Shown: positions 7,296 through 15,649 of the stretch, piece after piece | How positions within the stretch are numbered: the stretch's first letter is position 1 | Layout of the letters: each line of letters opens with the position of its first letter | Assembly: GCF_036346295.1 (NCBI RefSeq) | Contig: NZ_CP107819.1 | Span: forward strand, 3,596,001 to 3,660,000 | Direction: 5' to 3' | DNA from: Streptomyces sp. NBC_00536 | GTDB lineage: Bacteria; Actinomycetota; Actinomycetes; Streptomycetales; Streptomycetaceae | Length of the DNA stretch: 64,000 nt | Position numbers and translations under genes: made by a program | The notes under the pieces: model-generated | Told to the model about the DNA's origin: nothing | Database searches by the model: none | The model's input: the letters and a program-made list of their open reading frames with translations, nothing else

Positions 7296-8771
7296 GTGAG
7301 CACTCCGCGCAAAACACCCCCCACACTGTCACCACTTACGCACGAGTGGAACACGGCGCGGAACACAGCGAAAGGGTGGCCGCAGTTCCTGGAAGCTGTG
7401 CATGTTGACGGACTTCGGGGATGGAACGGTGAGACCGTCGAATTCCGATTCCCGGTCGTTGCGGTTGCTGGCGAAAACGGGGCCGGAAAGAGCACTATTC
7501 TCAAAGTCGCAGCTGCCGCCTATGTGGTAAACCAAGAGGACGGATTGACTTTCTACCCGGATGACTTCTTTCCTAATACGCCATGGGAAATCGTCGAAGG
7601 CGTTGCCTTGGGTTACCAGATCAGGCGCGGAAATTCCGTTAGCAATCTGACCTTGAGGAAGCCTACCAAGCGATGGCGTGGAATGCCCGACAGATTTCGG
7701 CGCCCCGTATTCTTTCTCGACATCAGCCGCACGCAGCCCATCAACACTCTAGTCGGCTATGGAAAGATCGCTAAGGAGCTGAACTTCCCCGGCGATATCA
7801 CGCTATTCAGTGAGTCTGACCGGGCGCTGCTGTCCCGGATCATGAACAAGTCGTACACTGCGAGCGGCATGGCGAAGTACGAAAACAAACAGGTCGGAGT
7901 CCTGACCACTGACGCGGGAGAGTACTCCAATTTTCATCAAGGTGCTGGCGAGGACGCCACCACAGACCTGGTGGCATTGCTCCGGTCCGCCCCCGTGCAG
8001 TCTCTCGTCATCATTGATGAGGTAGAGGCCTCTCTCCATCCGAGGGCCCAGCGACGCCTGATGACAGAACTGTTCGCCATCTCAAAGGAAAGGAAGATTC
8101 AATTCATCCTTTCCACCCACTCGGCCACCATTCTTGAACAACTGCCGACTGAGGCTCGCGTCTACATTCAGGCTCAGCGCAAGGGGCCACGAAACATTAT
8201 CTATGGAGTGACTCCGGAGTTCGCCATGTCACTCATGGATGATGTTGATCATCCAGAGCTCACACTATATTGCGAGGACGAGCAGGCGCAGACCCTGGTT
8301 GACGCATTGATCTCCCAGGAGATGCCTGAAATCAGGAATCGAGTGGCAGTGATACCAGTGGGCGCTGCTTCCACAGTGAAAACCCTCGGGGAGCTAGCAT
8401 CGAAAGATAAGCTCCCCAATCGGTCCCTCGGAATTCTCGATGGAGATCAGGATGAAAGTGAAGGCTGCATTCTTCTCCCAGGTGCACAAGCGCCCGAGAA
8501 AGAAGTCTTTAGCGCCCTTGATGAAACGGCATGGGAGAAGGTTGCTAACCGTCTCGATGTACGAGTTGCTGATCTGCTCGAAGCCGTCGACGACGCACGC
8601 CAGATCGTCAATCACCATGCGTGGGCCCGCAAGGTGGCAGAACGGCTTGGCCCGCGAGTTCGCGTCGGACGGGTCTGGGAAGACATCGCCTCGGTGTGGT
8701 CCAAGGAGGTAGTCGATCCAGCCAAGCGAACAGCGTTCGTCGAGGCGATCCTCCAGCATCTGATCGAGTGA
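7296..8771 (+). CDS. OLD-like AAA/ABC-type ATPase with C-terminal TOPRIM-like region
   Basis: A 491-aa cytosolic ATPase of the OLD/AAA_21 type. Walker A is GENGAGKS (59-66), an ABC-like signature lies in SNFHQGAGED (211-220), Walker B is SLVIIDE (236-242) and the switch histidine is H275 in ILSTHS. After the ATPase, a TOPRIM-like part has E327 in LYCEDEQ and D382-x-D384 in LDGDQD, the expected metal ligands of OLD nucleases. Proteins of this design act in anti-phage systems (OLD, Gabija GajA, PARIS-like). GTG 7296 follows GAGGGAGAAC. Base composition is visibly less GC-rich than its neighbours, with many A/T third positions, indicating recent acquisition. It is followed by a HEPN-motif gene. 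Confidence 0.82.
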   Translation: MSTPRKTPPTLSPLTHEWNTARNTAKGWPQFLEAVHVDGLRGWNGETVEFRFPVVAVAGENGAGKSTILKVAAAAYVVNQEDGLTFYPDDFFPNTPWEIVEGVALGYQIRRGNSVSNLTLRKPTKRWRGMPDRFRRPVFFLDISRTQPINTLVGYGKIAKELNFPGDITLFSESDRALLSRIMNKSYTASGMAKYENKQVGVLTTDAGEYSNFHQGAGEDATTDLVALLRSAPVQSLVIIDEVEASLHPRAQRRLMTELFAISKERKIQFILSTHSATILEQLPTEARVYIQAQRKGPRNIIYGVTPEFAMSLMDDVDHPELTLYCEDEQAQTLVDALISQEMPEIRNRVAVIPVGAASTVKTLGELASKDKLPNRSLGILDGDQDESEGCILLPGAQAPEKEVFSALDETAWEKVANRLDVRVADLLEAVDDARQIVNHHAWARKVAERLGPRVRVGRVWEDIASVWSKEVVDPAKRTAFVEAILQHLIE

Positions 8772-8777
8772 TTGGGT

Positions 8778-8809
8778 GCACCCCCGAGCGTGATCGCGTT
8801 CGGGCGTGC
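8778..8809 (+). terminator. Imperfect hairpin after the OLD-like gene
   Basis: GCACCCCCGAGCG pairs with CGCGTTCGGGCGTGC around a TGAT loop, with one mismatch and a two-base bulge. There is no T-run. It lies between the ATPase stop and the ATG of the HEPN gene and could attenuate read-through. Confidence 0.35.
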
Positions 8810-8913
8810 CCCCAGTCAAGTCCTGGCCCGTCATCCTGCCAGCCGATCTGGCAGCGCTGCTCGGAATCCTGATCACCGCGGCGGAGTGCTGCCTTTTCCA
8901 ACCGGAGGCAGTC

Positions 8914-9657
8914 ATGACCGAACTCGACGTCATACTCAACGAACTCGCCCAAGGGCTGCGCCCGATGTCACAGGGCATCGAATGGTTCGAAGCGCTGAGT
9001 CCGGAGGGGCAGTGGGGCACCCTGCACTGTGATCCGGCCCGGAAGCACTCTTCCGGCTGGTGGGATCTCTGGGAACTCGACACCCTCGGCAGGCTTCTGG
9101 ACGGACTCGTACCCGCGATGGCAGATCCCGTGAGCGGAGAAGCACTGCGACTGCAGATCAGCTATGCGATCACGGCCATCCGCGACCAGGGTTTCGTGGA
9201 GCAGCGGGTGATGATCGGGGCTGCCGGACTGGAGCACGCTATGTGGCAGAGGCTCTGCCTTCGCGGCGTCCTCACTCGCGCGGAGTACAAGAACACCCGC
9301 TTGTGGCCTGCCCACGAAAAGTTGCGGAAGGCCCTCCGGGAGATCAACGTCGAGGTCTCCATAGACCGCGGCCGTCTGCCAGCGATGGCTTCCTTCGTCG
9401 ATGAGATGCGTCGGCGTACTGGGCAGGCCTGGGATGGCCCCGCCGTGGTGACCAAGGTCCGCAACCACATGGTTCACCCCGAAGAGGATCAGAAGGAGCT
9501 CTACCGGATTCCGGGCCTCGTCACGGAAGTGTGGCTGCTTGCCAGGCACTACCTGTCACTGCTGGTTCTTGAGTCGCTGGGCTATCGAGGAACGCATCAG
9601 AACCTGTCGAGAATGCACGGCATCGCAGGTGAGGTCGAGGACACTCCGTGGCCATGA
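8914..9657 (+). CDS. HEPN-motif protein with a DUF5958-like N terminus
   Basis: A 247-aa protein. Residues 183-188 read RNHMVH, an R-N-x3-H (Rx4H) motif typical of HEPN RNase domains, set in a helical C-terminal region (TKVRNHMVHPEED then a Leu-rich helix HYLSLLVLESL). The first ~40 residues (ILNELAQGLRPMSQGIEWFE) closely follow the start of DUF5958 proteins, after which the match stops at PARKHSSGWW. This suggests an in-frame join between a DUF5958 gene start and the 3' part of a longer HEPN gene. ATG 8914 has an ideal GGAGG five bases upstream; the frame stays open back to GTG 8806. Next to an OLD-like ATPase, an RNase effector role is attractive but unproven. Confidence 0.6.
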   Translation: MTELDVILNELAQGLRPMSQGIEWFEALSPEGQWGTLHCDPARKHSSGWWDLWELDTLGRLLDGLVPAMADPVSGEALRLQISYAITAIRDQGFVEQRVMIGAAGLEHAMWQRLCLRGVLTRAEYKNTRLWPAHEKLRKALREINVEVSIDRGRLPAMASFVDEMRRRTGQAWDGPAVVTKVRNHMVHPEEDQKELYRIPGLVTEVWLLARHYLSLLVLESLGYRGTHQNLSRMHGIAGEVEDTPWP

Positions 9658-10180
9658 GTCGGGCCTATGCCGGCCTGTTCCCGAGACGCTCTACGAACGC
9701 GGCGAGGCGGTCTGGCGGGACCGTGTAGGAGATGCGGACATGGTGTGGGGCAGCGAAGTCCGCAGCAGAGGTAATAGTGCGGTCGGTCGAGGACCCACTG
9801 AGGGTTCTCCAACCTGAAGTCGCAGGTCACGGGGGCTTGCGTGGGACGGCAGTGGACACCTCGGGCGGCTCCCGGGCGTGATCGCGAGAAGGTGATCGTC
9901 TGTCTGCTGGAAACCTCGGCGTTCGTCAGTACGAGCAGCGCGCGTAGGGGGATCGTCGCATGGCGGGCGTTCATTCAGAGCTTGGTGAGGATCCGCCAGT
10001 CCTTCAGGGCGGCGAAGCCGTGCTCGCTCGCTGCTCGTTCGTGGCCGACAAGCCTGTTCGACTCCTTCTGTGCGGCGGTCAGACCTCACCTCAGCCGTGG
10101 GGAAAGTCGCCTGACGAAGATTCGAACATATGGCAGATTGACGGGTGCATGACCTGATCTTCATCCTCGAAGGAGCAGTT
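9658..10180. other. Gene-free stretch of about 520 bp containing IS debris
   Basis: Apart from the transposase tail at 9905-10083 (entered separately), no coding region is seen. The minus strand near 9663-9760 has a short readable piece (HHVRISYTVPPDRLAAFVER then stop) that could be the end of some enzyme, but it is too short to name. The frame 9691-10344 on the minus strand is in the wrong phase for the transposase homology. Confidence 0.5.
9905..10083 (-). pseudogene. C-terminal fragment of a DDE (IS5-like) transposase
   Basis: The minus strand reads LTAAQKESNRLVGHERAASE then HGFAALKDWRILTKL, a TGA stop, and MNARHATIPLRALLVLTNAE. This is the typical end of actinomycete IS5-like transposases: the conserved catalytic Glu segment (E-H-G-F-A-x-L-K-x-W-R-I-L-x-K) followed by a leucine-rich tail. 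The in-frame stop and the missing N-terminal two thirds show that it is dead. Confidence 0.7.
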
Positions 10181-11560
10181 TTGCCCCGCAAGTTGACCAC
10201 AGCCGCCATGACGGCGGCCATGATCGCCGCCACTCTCGCCGTTGCCCCGTTTGCCGGGGCTTCGTCATCGCCGAAGAACACTCCGGTGATTGCCGCGTCC
10301 CCGACCTCCTCCACTCTCGCCACAGTGGACAAGGCGACCCTCAAGCGGCAGGCCCAGTTGGATGCCCTCGCCGATCAGATCACTGGCACCAGTGGCACGG
10401 AGGCTGAACACGTCGGTGGTTACGGCGGAGTTGTGGTGCACCCGAAGACGGGTGAGCTTTCCGTGTATTGGAAGGGGGATGTTCCGCAGAACGTCAAGGA
10501 TGTCCAGGCGAGTGCCGCCGCCAAGGGTCTGAAGGTGACCGTCTCCCCGGCCGCGTACTCTGCACAGGAGTTGGAGGCGGCCCGCGACAGCTTGAAGAAG
10601 GCCGTCAAGGGCAAGGACGCGGCCACGGAGCCGGTCGCAGCGTGGAATTCCATCGCGGTCCTTCCTGACGGCAGCGGCCTGTCTGTCACCTACAACTCGC
10701 CGACGTCGCAGCCCGCTCCATCCGCGAAGTCCGCGAAGTCCGCGAAGAGTACGACTCATCCGATCTCGGCCCAGCGGATCACCAGCACGTCTGCGGTGGA
10801 TGTTGCCGCCCGTGCGCAGACGCTGGCCGGTGTTCCGGTGCAGGCAGCATCCGCCCCGGAGATGGAGGACACCAGCACTCGGGTCTCCGACGTCTCACCG
10901 TTCTGGGCCGGTGCGCAGTTGACCAACCCTGACGGCTCCTGGTGCTCCTCCGGCTTCGGCGGTACGTATACGGGCACGGGCAGCAAGATCATCCTGACCG
11001 CGTCACACTGCGCGACATCCGGGGAGTTCACCACGCCCCAGGGTGTCAAGGAGGGATACGCTGGGATCTCCAACACCGACTATGACACGACGTTCGTGAA
11101 CGTGATCGGCGAGTCTGGGAAGCAGTTCTACGACGGGGCGTGGAACGACTCGACCGGGTATCACAAGCACGTCGCGAGCTGGGGTCTCAACAAGGCCGGC
11201 GACTATGTGTGCACCTCGGGTTCCATGTCCGGCATCCATTGCAACATCCTGGTGCAGTACGCCGGGATAACAATGAACATCGGCGGCATCGACCGGCAGA
11301 ACGTCGTCAAGGCGATACGGACCGACACCAGCATGGCGGTGGCAGGGGGTGACAGCGGTGGCCCGGTTGTCACCAGCCCGGACGGCACCTACAGCAACGA
11401 CAACATGCAGGCCCGAGGCCTGATCAGCGCCGGCTGGGGCAGCACCGTAACGTGCCCGGCTGGAAGTGTCGCAAACAGTGGGACCACATGCTACGAGGGT
11501 GTCGCCTTCATCGGCATGTCTGCCATTGTGAACAAGATGGGATTCAACCTCAACACCTGA
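10181..11560 (+). CDS. Secreted trypsin-like (S1) serine protease
   Basis: A 459-aa exported protease. TTG 10181 is chosen because GAAGGAG lies five bases upstream; it gives a classical signal peptide (LPRKLTTAAMTAAMIAATLA...GASS). A propeptide-like region of about 200 residues follows, ending in a Lys/Ser-rich linker (three SAK repeats). The protease domain carries the catalytic His in LTASHCAT and Ser in AGGDSGGPV; the Asp is probably in NTDYDTTF. Cysteines are spaced for disulfides (WCSSGFGG...SHCAT; YVCTSGSMSGIHC). The layout resembles alpha-lytic or streptogrisin-like enzymes. The lipoprotein gene 17 bp downstream is probably co-transcribed, and an I36 inhibitor gene lies nearby. Confidence 0.88.
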   Translation: MPRKLTTAAMTAAMIAATLAVAPFAGASSSPKNTPVIAASPTSSTLATVDKATLKRQAQLDALADQITGTSGTEAEHVGGYGGVVVHPKTGELSVYWKGDVPQNVKDVQASAAAKGLKVTVSPAAYSAQELEAARDSLKKAVKGKDAATEPVAAWNSIAVLPDGSGLSVTYNSPTSQPAPSAKSAKSAKSTTHPISAQRITSTSAVDVAARAQTLAGVPVQAASAPEMEDTSTRVSDVSPFWAGAQLTNPDGSWCSSGFGGTYTGTGSKIILTASHCATSGEFTTPQGVKEGYAGISNTDYDTTFVNVIGESGKQFYDGAWNDSTGYHKHVASWGLNKAGDYVCTSGSMSGIHCNILVQYAGITMNIGGIDRQNVVKAIRTDTSMAVAGGDSGGPVVTSPDGTYSNDNMQARGLISAGWGSTVTCPAGSVANSGTTCYEGVAFIGMSAIVNKMGFNLNT

Positions 11561-11577
11561 CCTGACAGGGGAGCTTC

Positions 11578-12105
11578 GTGATACGGACCACCGCCCGCAC
11601 CGCCGCCATCGCTCTGGCCGCGGTACTCGTCAGCGGGTGCGGCACCGGCCACGGTGGTTCCCCTCTCGTGATGCCGACGCCGTCGCCCGGTGACACCGAA
11701 GGACAGATCATGTCCGTCACCGGCGAGGGTTTCACCATCTGCGGGATCGGTCCTCGCAAGCCCGGCCTGTACGACGTGACGGTGTGTGGAGACGTGACCA
11801 AGGCTCACGCGGTCTTGGATTCCCGCTTCCCCGGTAAGACGGTGCCGGTCGCCTACAGTCCGGATGACGGTGGGGTGCACACCCCGCAGGAGCTTGTGCT
11901 GCAGTACTGGGTGAACCACACCAAGGGCGACGGGTTCATGGTCAGCTCGACCCGGATCACCGGGGACGGAAAGATCGAGGTTGGGATAGACGGGGATCTC
12001 AACAAGGCCCGCACCATCCTGGACCGGCAGTTCCCAGGACGGACCGGAGTCCACGCAGAGCAGGCCGCCCACGAGCTGCGATTCGATCCAAAGAAGGCCC
12101 TGTAG
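11578..12105 (+). CDS. Small secreted lipoprotein of unknown function
   Basis: A 175-aa product starting at GTG 11578, with GGGGAG upstream. Residues 1-21 form a lipoprotein signal with the lipobox VSGC, so the mature protein should be anchored outside the membrane. The rest shows two related units: a TICGIG...VTVCGDVTKAHAVLDSRFPG segment and a later EVGIDGDLNKARTILDRQFP segment, both with a [GC]D[VL]xKAxxxLDxxFPG core. This suggests an internal duplication. No enzyme motif is present. It follows the S1 protease gene closely and may assist or bind it; this is inferred from position only. Confidence 0.75.
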   Translation: MIRTTARTAAIALAAVLVSGCGTGHGGSPLVMPTPSPGDTEGQIMSVTGEGFTICGIGPRKPGLYDVTVCGDVTKAHAVLDSRFPGKTVPVAYSPDDGGVHTPQELVLQYWVNHTKGDGFMVSSTRITGDGKIEVGIDGDLNKARTILDRQFPGRTGVHAEQAAHELRFDPKKAL

Positions 12106-12138
12106 AGCTGCTCCGGGCGTGGGCGCAGCGGGTGGGCC

Positions 12139-12540
12139 ATGTCCGGCGAGAGCGCGGCCAGTCTGGACGGTACATCCCCGCAGCTCCAGGACGCGATCAT
12201 CCCTGAGCCCGACGGCTCAACCAACCTGCACCCCGACCGGGCTATCGACACTCTCTCCGGCGACTGTCCCGAACCCCTCGCCGCCTGAGTGGTTGGCCTA
12301 CCCCGTACGCAAGCCCCAGGCTGCGGACGAGGAGTCCCGCAACGCCACAGTTGCAAGAAGACGCCCTCCACCTACGTCGTATGTGCACAGGACCGGGACC
12401 CCGGCCTCCAGCGGAGGATGGCCTCGCGCTACACCGACGTGCGCGAATGGCAGACAGGCAGCTCCCCGTTCGCGGGACAGTCCGATCTCATTGCGAAACT
12501 CCTGCGGGAACTACTCGCCAACCCCACCCCGCCCAGGCGA
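12139..12540 (+). pseudogene. alpha/beta-hydrolase pseudogene (C-terminal half)
   Basis: From 12139 the frame reads MSGESAASLDGTSPQLQDAI...DCPEPLAA, hits TGA at 12286-12288, and continues in the same frame as VVGLPRTQAPGCG...TYVVCAQDRDPGLQRRMA and VREWQTGSSPFAGQSDLIA. The second part is the usual end of small alpha/beta-hydrolases, where TYVxCxxDR is followed by a TGHSPF motif that carries the catalytic His. Here that position is Ser (TGSSPF). The nucleophile half is absent. An in-frame nonsense codon, loss of the N-terminal half and loss of the His mark it as a relic. It runs into an IS fragment at 12550. Confidence 0.72.
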
Positions 12541-12549
12541 AACGGCAAG

Positions 12550-12730
12550 TCACAAGCACTTGTTGATGGCTGCTACCAAGACGGTGGCCTCGTATCGCAC
12601 CGCGAGCTTGTCGTATCTGGTGGCGACGGCGCGGTTCCTCCTGAGGCGGTTGATCCCGCACTCGACCGCATGGCGCTCACGGTAGTCGGCCGGGTCGAAG
12701 CGGTGGCCATCGTCAAGACGGCGCTCACGC
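12550..12730 (-). pseudogene. C-terminal end of an IS5/IS1647-like transposase
   Basis: The minus strand reads [20 protein letters not shown] then [20 protein letters not shown] and LVAAINKCL before TGA at 12550. This is the conserved C terminus of IS1647-like (IS5 group) transposases from Streptomyces, with the catalytic Glu in RHAVECGIN. Only about 60 residues remain. It abuts the 3' side of the hydrolase pseudogene. Confidence 0.75.
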
Positions 12731-12844
12731 CCACCGGTCACGGACCCGCACCCAGTCTGAGGTTCCAGACCACACAACCAGGATGGCCACAGTCGCATCC
12801 GCAGCTGTGGCCATCCGAATCAGGGTGTGAACGACTGAAGAGCC

Positions 12845-13540
12845 TTAGTTGACGACTACGGCATCAGCCCTGTCGTTCCAGGTTCCCCCCCAGACGTAAC
12901 TCGCCTTGGTGAAGTCGTAGCAGGACCCGGCACCCATCAGCATTTCCGGGTCCGGCTGGAAGTCCCGGAAGTCGACGAGGCTCGCGCCGGACTGATAGCG
13001 ATTGACGCAGCCGGAGCTGGCCTGGTCCCTGAAACCCCAGTCGCTGAGGTTCTTGGTTCCCCTGGTGTTCCACTGGAGGCGGCGACCCGTGTAGTTGGAG
13101 TCCTGCCACACACAGATCCAACCGAGGGGGCAGTCATCGATGGAGAACGTTCCTGTCGGCGCCTGACGTGCCGTGTCCAGGCCCATCGCCTTTCGGGCCA
13201 CGCTCTCCCGCTTGGCAACCGCTGCGTTGACGTCCGCGAGCGCCGAGTCGGCTTCACTCTGACTGTCAAAGCACTTGACCGACTCCGCGGACACCTCGGC
13301 ACATATTTGCGCTCCCTGCCAGCCGCGCGAGAGGTCGATCTGCTTGCCCTTGTAGCTCGCGATGACAGGCTTCGAGTCAGCGATCTCTGCGCGCATGCGC
13401 TGCTCGGCGGCAGGACCGAGAGTCCCGGTGGCAGGAGGCGTTGGCGACGGTGCTGCGGCCGCCCCCGCGACCTGCACAGTGGAAAGCGTGGCGCCGACGA
13501 TGGCAGCCATGGTTAAGCCTATTCGTGTTACAGAACGCAT
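12845..13540 (-). CDS. Secreted peptidase-inhibitor family I36 protein
   Basis: A 231-aa exported protein. ATG 13540 is preceded by GGGGAGGGG, and the signal peptide ends near VQVAGAAAA. Residues about 40-125 form a helical spacer. The C-terminal ~95 residues have the I36/SMPI beta-gamma-crystallin pattern: CPLGWICVWQDSNYTGRRLQW, with further cysteines in SSGCVN and GSCYDF and an aromatic-rich ending. The family includes the Streptomyces metalloproteinase inhibitor SMPI, and many members are simply extracellular crystallin-fold proteins. It lies near an S1 protease gene but on the opposite strand, so a functional link is only possible. Confidence 0.82.
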   Translation of the reverse strand: MRSVTRIGLTMAAIVGATLSTVQVAGAAAAPSPTPPATGTLGPAAEQRMRAEIADSKPVIASYKGKQIDLSRGWQGAQICAEVSAESVKCFDSQSEADSALADVNAAVAKRESVARKAMGLDTARQAPTGTFSIDDCPLGWICVWQDSNYTGRRLQWNTRGTKNLSDWGFRDQASSGCVNRYQSGASLVDFRDFQPDPEMLMGAGSCYDFTKASYVWGGTWNDRADAVVVN

Positions 13541-13731
13541 GGGACCCCTCCCCTGTGAACCGCCCTGGTGGCAGCTCAGCCCTCTTGGAGGCGCCGACAG
13601 CTGATCCTCTAGCTGCGCGCCGCCAGAAAGCTAGCCAAGAGAAGACCGTTAGGATGTGACCGAGATCACTCAATCGCATCCCCTGCGGCGAGTCGGACAC
13701 CCATTCGACTTCTTTGGCCTGAACCCAGACG

Positions 13732-14739
13732 CTACTGGCCTGGCACTTGACCGGCCTTGTCCACGACGCCCCGGGCGACGATGGCTACAGAGGTCACAGG
13801 CGCCCCGGCCTTCCCCCACGCGCTGTCCTTGAGCAGCACGGTGCGCTCACCCAAGAGACGCATGCTCACCGTGTCGAAAATCCACTCGGTCCGCTCACCG
13901 TTGTGAACCCGAGCAACTGCAACTCCCGGCCGCCCGATCGCGTCCGTTGCCTGAGGAACCAGTACAACGCCGGGAATCCGGGCGGCAGCACGGTAGAGGG
14001 CAGCGCTTACGCCGGGCGGGGCCTCCACCGTCCGCAGCAGGTCGCCGATGGCGACGAAGGCTTCCTGATCGGGGCCGGTGGTCGATCCGGAGCCCTCGCC
14101 GTGGTTGAGTCGGGCGTCGGCGTAGATCGTCTCCAGCAGCCTGTCGGGGTCGGTTGAGAGGCCCTCGAGGAAGCGGTAGGTGGGACCGTTGATATTTGCC
14201 TTGCCCTTGCCTCCTGCCGGGTCCGTCGAGGTTCCCCGGGCGGTGCGCGTGACGGTGCCGTCTGATCCGTCGACGGATACCCAGCGCTCCGCCGATTCAT
14301 CTGTAGCGGCGGCTGCCATTCCGCCATTCGCGGTCTCGGACAGGGACGTGGAGTGTCCGGCTGTCTTCGTGTAGAGGAACTGCCCGTCGCGGACGGTCGG
14401 AGCGGGGGCCGCCTGCGCCGCCAGCGCTGCGCGATCCAGCAATTGAACGGCCGCCGGTTCAGTCTGTGCGACGGCGAGGTGCTCGTTGGAGCCGCTCACG
14501 CCGAGGGTGACGGCCAGAATCGCCGCACAGGTCGCGGCGCCGACAGCAGCGAGCAGGATCAATCGACGGCGGGACCGCGCTGGGGCGGGGTACGCCTCCC
14601 AAGCCGTTTCGCGCATCAGGTGCTCCTTGATCCGGTGTTTTCCATGGAACGGCAGATCCGCATCCGAAATGCCGGGCAGACGCCGGATCAAGTCAATGGA
14701 CTCGATTGGGTCAAATCGCGGGTCATCGGCGGCGTTCAC
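13732..14739 (-). CDS. CU044_5270-family membrane-anchored protein, partner of an ECF sigma factor
   Basis: A 335-aa protein starting at GTG 14739, with a strong GGGAGGGGAAG site. Residues 1-63 are cytoplasmic (DDPRFDPIESIDLIRRLPGI), residues about 64-85 form one membrane helix (RLILLAAVGAATCAAILAVT), and the remainder is extracytoplasmic. The body matches the CU044_5270 family (AAVQLLDRAALAA...DGQFLYTKT...RTEWIFD), which in actinomycetes is nearly always encoded directly after an ECF sigma gene. Its start overlaps the sigma stop (GTGA). It probably senses an envelope signal and may act as an anti-sigma-like partner; the mechanism for the family is not established. Confidence 0.85.
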   Translation of the reverse strand: MNAADDPRFDPIESIDLIRRLPGISDADLPFHGKHRIKEHLMRETAWEAYPAPARSRRRLILLAAVGAATCAAILAVTLGVSGSNEHLAVAQTEPAAVQLLDRAALAAQAAPAPTVRDGQFLYTKTAGHSTSLSETANGGMAAAATDESAERWVSVDGSDGTVTRTARGTSTDPAGGKGKANINGPTYRFLEGLSTDPDRLLETIYADARLNHGEGSGSTTGPDQEAFVAIGDLLRTVEAPPGVSAALYRAAARIPGVVLVPQATDAIGRPGVAVARVHNGERTEWIFDTVSMRLLGERTVLLKDSAWGKAGAPVTSVAIVARGVVDKAGQVPGQ

Positions 14740-15323
14740 AACTTCCCCTCCCGTGCTGTTCGGGACCCGGTGGTGGTGCGTCTTGAGGCCTGAGGCTCCG
14801 TGAGGGGAGCGGCTGCGAGCTTGCGCAGGCGGGCCCGGGCGCGCGAGAGCCGGGAGCGCACGGTCCCCACAGGCAGATCGCACACCTGCGCCACCTCCTC
14901 CTGGCTGAGGCCGGACCATACGCACAGAAGGAGAATCTCGCGGTCCGTACTTCTGAGCTTCTCCAGCGCAGCAAAGGCAGCTGCGGCCTGGGCCGTGTCG
15001 GTGATCCGGGACACGACAGCGTCCGCTGGGTCGGGTACGAGGTCGGGCGGCGGAAGGCGGGTCATAGCGTGGCTGTGACGGCGCGCCGCCCTTCGACTGT
15101 TGCGCATGACGTTCGTCGCGACACCGAAGAGCCATGCCCGCTGGCTGTTGACATCGTCGAGCGCGTCGCGGAGCCGCCACGCTTCAAGGAAGGTGAGGGA
15201 GACGATGTCCTCAGCGCCCGCTAAGTCTGCGGTCATGCGCACGGCGTGCGCGTACACCGCCCGGGCGTGCGTTTCGTAGAACTCTGCGAACAGTTGGTGG
15301 TCCACACTGAGTAGTGTCCGCAC
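14736..15323 (-). CDS. RNA polymerase ECF sigma factor
   Basis: A 195-aa group 4 sigma factor. Region 2 spans about residues 10-75 (FAEFYETHARAVYAHAVRMT...AEDIVSLTFLEAWR) and region 4 about 115-170 (LRSTDREILLLCVWSGLSQE then VAQVCDLPVGTVRSRLSRAR). It has the expected size and no extra domains. The start is GTG 15323 (a GTG at 15305 is an alternative). It is translationally coupled to the CU044_5270 gene, the usual arrangement for this ECF group, so it likely directs transcription of its own operon and an envelope regulon. No -35/-10 pair was identified with confidence upstream. Confidence 0.93.
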   Translation of the reverse strand: MRTLLSVDHQLFAEFYETHARAVYAHAVRMTADLAGAEDIVSLTFLEAWRLRDALDDVNSQRAWLFGVATNVMRNSRRAARRHSHAMTRLPPPDLVPDPADAVVSRITDTAQAAAAFAALEKLRSTDREILLLCVWSGLSQEEVAQVCDLPVGTVRSRLSRARARLRKLAAAPLTEPQASRRTTTGSRTAREGKL

Positions 15324-15649
15324 ATCCCACCCTGTTGCATGTGATCCGCCTCACGTTAACGGGTGAAGCGTTCGGCAGCGCAAGGAGGACGGGGGCCCGC
15401 CCCACGCTCCCCAAGACATCCTTCTTGATCGGGTGACGCGATGATCGCCCCCACCCCGAGTGGCGGGCGCATTCCCGTGTCAGTCTGCCGTACTGGTCCT
15501 GGGCCGCCAGGCTCGGGATCAGCAGCAACGTGGCTGTGTCGCTGTTCGTTCCCTACCAGCCATGCGCGTGCAAGGTGGTCGCGGGATCTGTCAGCCAGTT
15601 GAAATCAGCAGGCGTTGCCAGCGAGCAGAACACGGGCTACGCGGTCTCG
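15324..15649. other. 326-bp gap between the sigma factor and a small membrane gene
   Basis: I see no gene here. The minus-strand frame 15211-15528 overlaps the sigma gene and has no family features. The upstream control region of the sigma factor should lie in 15324-15420. No clear repeat or hairpin was noted. Confidence 0.4.

Noticed and set aside
9663-9800. Possible C-terminal end of an aminotransferase-like enzyme on the minus strand
   Set aside because: Only about 25 residues (HHVRISYTVPPDRLAAFVER) are readable before a stop; too short to support a call.
13747-14793. Plus-strand frames over the CU044_5270 gene
   Set aside because: Antisense shadows without start sites or motifs.
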